NCBI GenBank assembly: GCA_964457585.1 | Contig: CAYWFU010000005.1 | Location: 19,217-83,216, forward strand | DNA length: 64,000 bases | Origin: CAYWFU01 sp964457585 | GTDB lineage: Bacteria > JACRDZ01 | Reading direction: 5' to 3' | Shown: positions 62,026 through 64,000 of the stretch, piece after piece | How the letters are laid out: each line of letters begins with the position of its first letter | Position numbering within the stretch: the first letter of the stretch is position 1 | Made by a program: the position numbers and the translations under genes | Notes under the pieces: generated by a model | The model's input: only the letters and a program-made list of their open reading frames with translations | What the model was told of the DNA's origin: nothing | The model's database searches: none

Positions 62026-63717
62026 TTAATGTGGTTTACTTTTTTCTATAATAAATTCATAATAAAAACCATCTTCCAGCGATTGAGCTATACCTATAAC
62101 CTGCGGTGATTTCAGGATATTGTTGAAAAATTGAATAGAATTTAATATTTTACCTCTTAAAGTTGAATCATTTTTATCATTATCCTGTGAAACTGAATAA
62201 TTAAGATAATAGTTTATAATCTGCGGAGAAAAATATATTACAGAATTATTTTTTGAGTTTTTAATTGAATCTTGTATCCTATTTGCCATTAAAGATTTTT
62301 TTTCTTTTTTCGCTGCTACAATAATCTGTTTTATTACATTTGGCTCATTTTCAATACTCATTATTAAATTATTATCAATATTACAATACCAGGCTGTAAA
62401 ATATTCCTGCTTAGCATTATATCCCATAAGTTCAGCAACATTAAAACTTAAAGGGGAGAAACTGATTTTCTCACTTTTTATAATTACATCCTTAAAATTA
62501 ACACTCTTATCCGGAATAAATTTGAAATTTTGATCAGATTTGAAAAAGACTTTTAACCCGTTAAAACGATTTTTTATACCTGCTGTGATATTTTTTTCTT
62601 TAAATTCAACTATATCCACCCAGGTCATTCCCTCAGGACCGTGCACCCATGCCCATATTTCATGTGAACCAAATACTCGGGATTCCACATCGAATTGCTT
62701 TAAAAATTTTTTAAGATAAACACGTGAAGAATCAAAACGAATTATTTTTTCTAATGCATAATTATAATATTTACTGCGGGTTTCGTTATTTTCCAATGTA
62801 CTCCATGCTAAAATAACATTATCATCTGGTAAATAATTAAAATTTTTAATTTTTTCAGGTGCAATTTTAGTTAGTGATGCAAGGGGTGATTGTTTAGAAA
62901 ATTTTATTAAAAATTTTAATTTCTTATTTAAATCATTATAATCTCCCGCCAGATAACTAACCTGTGATAGATAAATAAAAATTTCATCCGTATTAGCATT
63001 AGATATATCTTTTATTTCCTGAGCAGTAAAACCGCCGCCACGATTTAAAACAGATTGAATTGTAATATTAACCAGCGGCTTTAAAAGAAGTTCATAATTT
63101 CGTAATAACAATTCTATATTAATATAGAATCTTAATGAAGCCTGTTCTTCTTTAATTGATTTTTCAATCTCCTCATAAACTGATATAGTTGAAAAATTTT
63201 GTATTTTACCTGAAAATGTATCAATAATTTTTTTTATTTCACTCTGATTAGAACCTAAAATTATATAATTATCAATAAAAGTAAAATAAAAAATATTTCC
63301 TTGTTTTGAATTTGGATTTTTTGCTGAAAAAATTGTATTTTGACCATAAGCAATTTTTTCTGTTTTATAAAATCTATTAATATTATTTAAAAACGCTTTT
63401 GCACTATTTACTTTTGCTAAAATAACGGGATTGGATAAGATACTTGTTGGGGAAATATATATCAAGGACAAATAGGAATCTGATTTTATTTCAAATTCAT
63501 TTATTATTTTTTTTGTATAACCAGAAAAAAATGGGAATATAAATGTGGTTGAAAAACTGTAATCTTCAATAGTTTTTTTATTACTAATATTGATATAAGC
63601 AAAAGTATTTGAAGGAATAAATCTTGGAAAAGATACCTGCCGTGCAGATATATTTATAGGAGAATAAAATATTATCAAAACTATTGCTAAAAATATTGTA
63701 CGTTTTAATATAATCAT
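62026..63717 (-). CDS. Secreted protein of unknown function (DUF3352-like)
   Basis: 563 residues with a signal peptide (KRTIFLAIVLIIFYSPINIS). The opening FPRFIPSNTFAYINISN resembles the 'P-x-x-T-x-A-Y-V' start of DUF3352-type periplasmic proteins, which contain repeated alpha/beta modules. The rest has no motif I know. It is the first of three co-directional genes with PAP2 and nadC, 21 bases ahead of PAP2. A tRNA gene lies beyond it on the other strand. Confidence 0.6.
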   Translation of the reverse strand: MIILKRTIFLAIVLIIFYSPINISARQVSFPRFIPSNTFAYINISNKKTIEDYSFSTTFIFPFFSGYTKKIINEFEIKSDSYLSLIYISPTSILSNPVILAKVNSAKAFLNNINRFYKTEKIAYGQNTIFSAKNPNSKQGNIFYFTFIDNYIILGSNQSEIKKIIDTFSGKIQNFSTISVYEEIEKSIKEEQASLRFYINIELLLRNYELLLKPLVNITIQSVLNRGGGFTAQEIKDISNANTDEIFIYLSQVSYLAGDYNDLNKKLKFLIKFSKQSPLASLTKIAPEKIKNFNYLPDDNVILAWSTLENNETRSKYYNYALEKIIRFDSSRVYLKKFLKQFDVESRVFGSHEIWAWVHGPEGMTWVDIVEFKEKNITAGIKNRFNGLKVFFKSDQNFKFIPDKSVNFKDVIIKSEKISFSPLSFNVAELMGYNAKQEYFTAWYCNIDNNLIMSIENEPNVIKQIIVAAKKEKKSLMANRIQDSIKNSKNNSVIYFSPQIINYYLNYSVSQDNDKNDSTLRGKILNSIQFFNNILKSPQVIGIAQSLEDGFYYEFIIEKSKPH

Positions 63718-63741
63718 AATTTTTACTTTCTAATTTAATAT

Positions 63742-63833
63742 ATAGGAAATTGAATATGCCCAATAAATTGGGCAACTACAAACATATTGCATTGTAGTTG
63801 CTCGATTTATCGAGCCTAATTTAATAAGTCTAT
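63742..63833. repeat. Composite hairpin repeat, copy 2
   Basis: GCCCAAT hairpin (63758-63773) plus AACTACAA, the link, then TTGTAGTT plus GCTCGAT hairpin (63800-63815), matching 58629-58719 over most of its length, including the flanks ATAGGAA and TAATTTAAT. It lies in the 237-base gap between the secreted-protein gene and the tRNA. Confidence 0.85.
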
Positions 63834-63895
63834 ATACATACATGCTAAAAACAAATTTGTCAAGAAACAATAATTATTTAAAATCTAAAAAATCC

Positions 63896-63924
63896 TTGAC
63901 AGAATGCAATGTGTTTGTTAAAGT
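63896..63924 (+). promoter_or_regulatory. Predicted tRNA-Cys promoter
   Basis: TTGACA at 63896-63901, a 17-base spacer and TAAAGT at 63919-63924. The tRNA begins 31 bases after the -10 box. Confidence 0.6.
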
Positions 63925-63954
63925 ATTGTACTCACTCAGCGAGGTTATAAATTT

Positions 63955-64000
63955 GGCGACGTAGCCAAGCGGCTAAGGCAGAGGTCTGCAAAACCTCTAT
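63955..64000 (+). tRNA. tRNA-Cys (GCA), 5' part cut by the window end
   Basis: The acceptor strand GGCGACG, the D-loop region AGCCAAGCGGCTAAGGC and the anticodon arm AGAGGTCTGCAAAACCTCT are present, with anticodon GCA. The variable loop, T arm and 3' acceptor strand lie beyond 64000. Confidence 0.93.

Overview
The window is very AT-rich, reads in the standard bacterial code (TAA, TAG and TGA stops) and looks like a draft contig: there is a 10-N gap at 22825-22834, and both ends cut through genes. It suggests an uncultured diderm bacterium. Signs of an outer membrane are a LolA-like protein, a predicted beta-barrel protein, a Wza-type export protein and FtsX-type export permeases. The organism uses an archaeal/vacuolar-type (A/V) ATPase, as spirochaetes, chlamydiae, planctomycetes and several candidate phyla do. 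I cannot place it in a phylum from sequence alone.

Layout. 1-6948 (+) is the end of a surface polysaccharide locus: FkbM methyltransferase, two glycosyltransferases, a DegT aminotransferase, a four-helix-bundle gene set in repeats, an initiating sugar-phosphate transferase, a Wza-like export protein and a Wzz-like chain-length protein. 6977-12286 (+) is housekeeping: rplI, larE, tgt, yajC, argF, argG. 12312-34761 (-) is one tightly packed run of 24 genes that I read as an undescribed type II fatty-acid/polyene biosynthesis and export cluster. It holds a ketosynthase, a ketosynthase-like partner without the catalytic histidines, two ketoreductases, a dehydratase plus a dehydratase-like hotdog, one ACP, a phosphopantetheinyl transferase, a thioesterase, three FAD oxidoreductases, two BtrH-type acyltransferases, a glycosyltransferase, a PIG-L deacetylase, two radical SAM proteins, a LolA-like protein, a barrel protein and an ABC exporter. 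Diverging from it at 34899 is a 1071-residue STAND-ATPase/BTAD regulator. The shared intergenic region carries an 11-bp-period direct repeat placed 11 nt before a -10 box, which is SARP operator geometry.

38303-54446 (-) is the A/V-ATPase operon in the order H-I-K-E-C-F-A-B-D. It is split between F and A by two secreted propeller proteins and an IS200-type element. After subunit D comes a second, diverged copy in which subunit D (rotor shaft) is fused in frame to subunit B (stator). 54669-56996 (-) encodes two Opp-type permeases. 57041-58457 (-) is a decayed second copy of the STAND/BTAD regulator that still has the same operator beside it. 58600-64000 holds repeats, an orphan HicB, a BrnT/BrnA-like toxin-antitoxin pair, a 188-bp inverted-repeat element upstream of a type IV pilin-like gene, nadC, a PAP2 phosphatase, a large secreted protein of unknown function and the 5' part of a tRNA-Cys gene.

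How the genes may work together (inference). The STAND/BTAD protein would switch on the 22-kb operon from the shared promoter. The ketosynthase, ketoreductase and dehydratase set, with no enoyl reductase in the window, would build a polyunsaturated chain on the dedicated ACP, and the FAD enzymes would alter its double bonds. The glycosyltransferase and PIG-L deacetylase could expose an amine on a sugar acceptor that the BtrH-type proteins acylate from the ACP. The FtsX-type transporter, LolA-like protein and barrel protein could carry the product to the outer membrane. A second theme is a set of short-period inverted repeats of different sequence, one surrounding a four-helix-bundle gene, one surrounding a GxxExxY remnant and several empty, together with a separate family of hairpins tagged AACTACAA.
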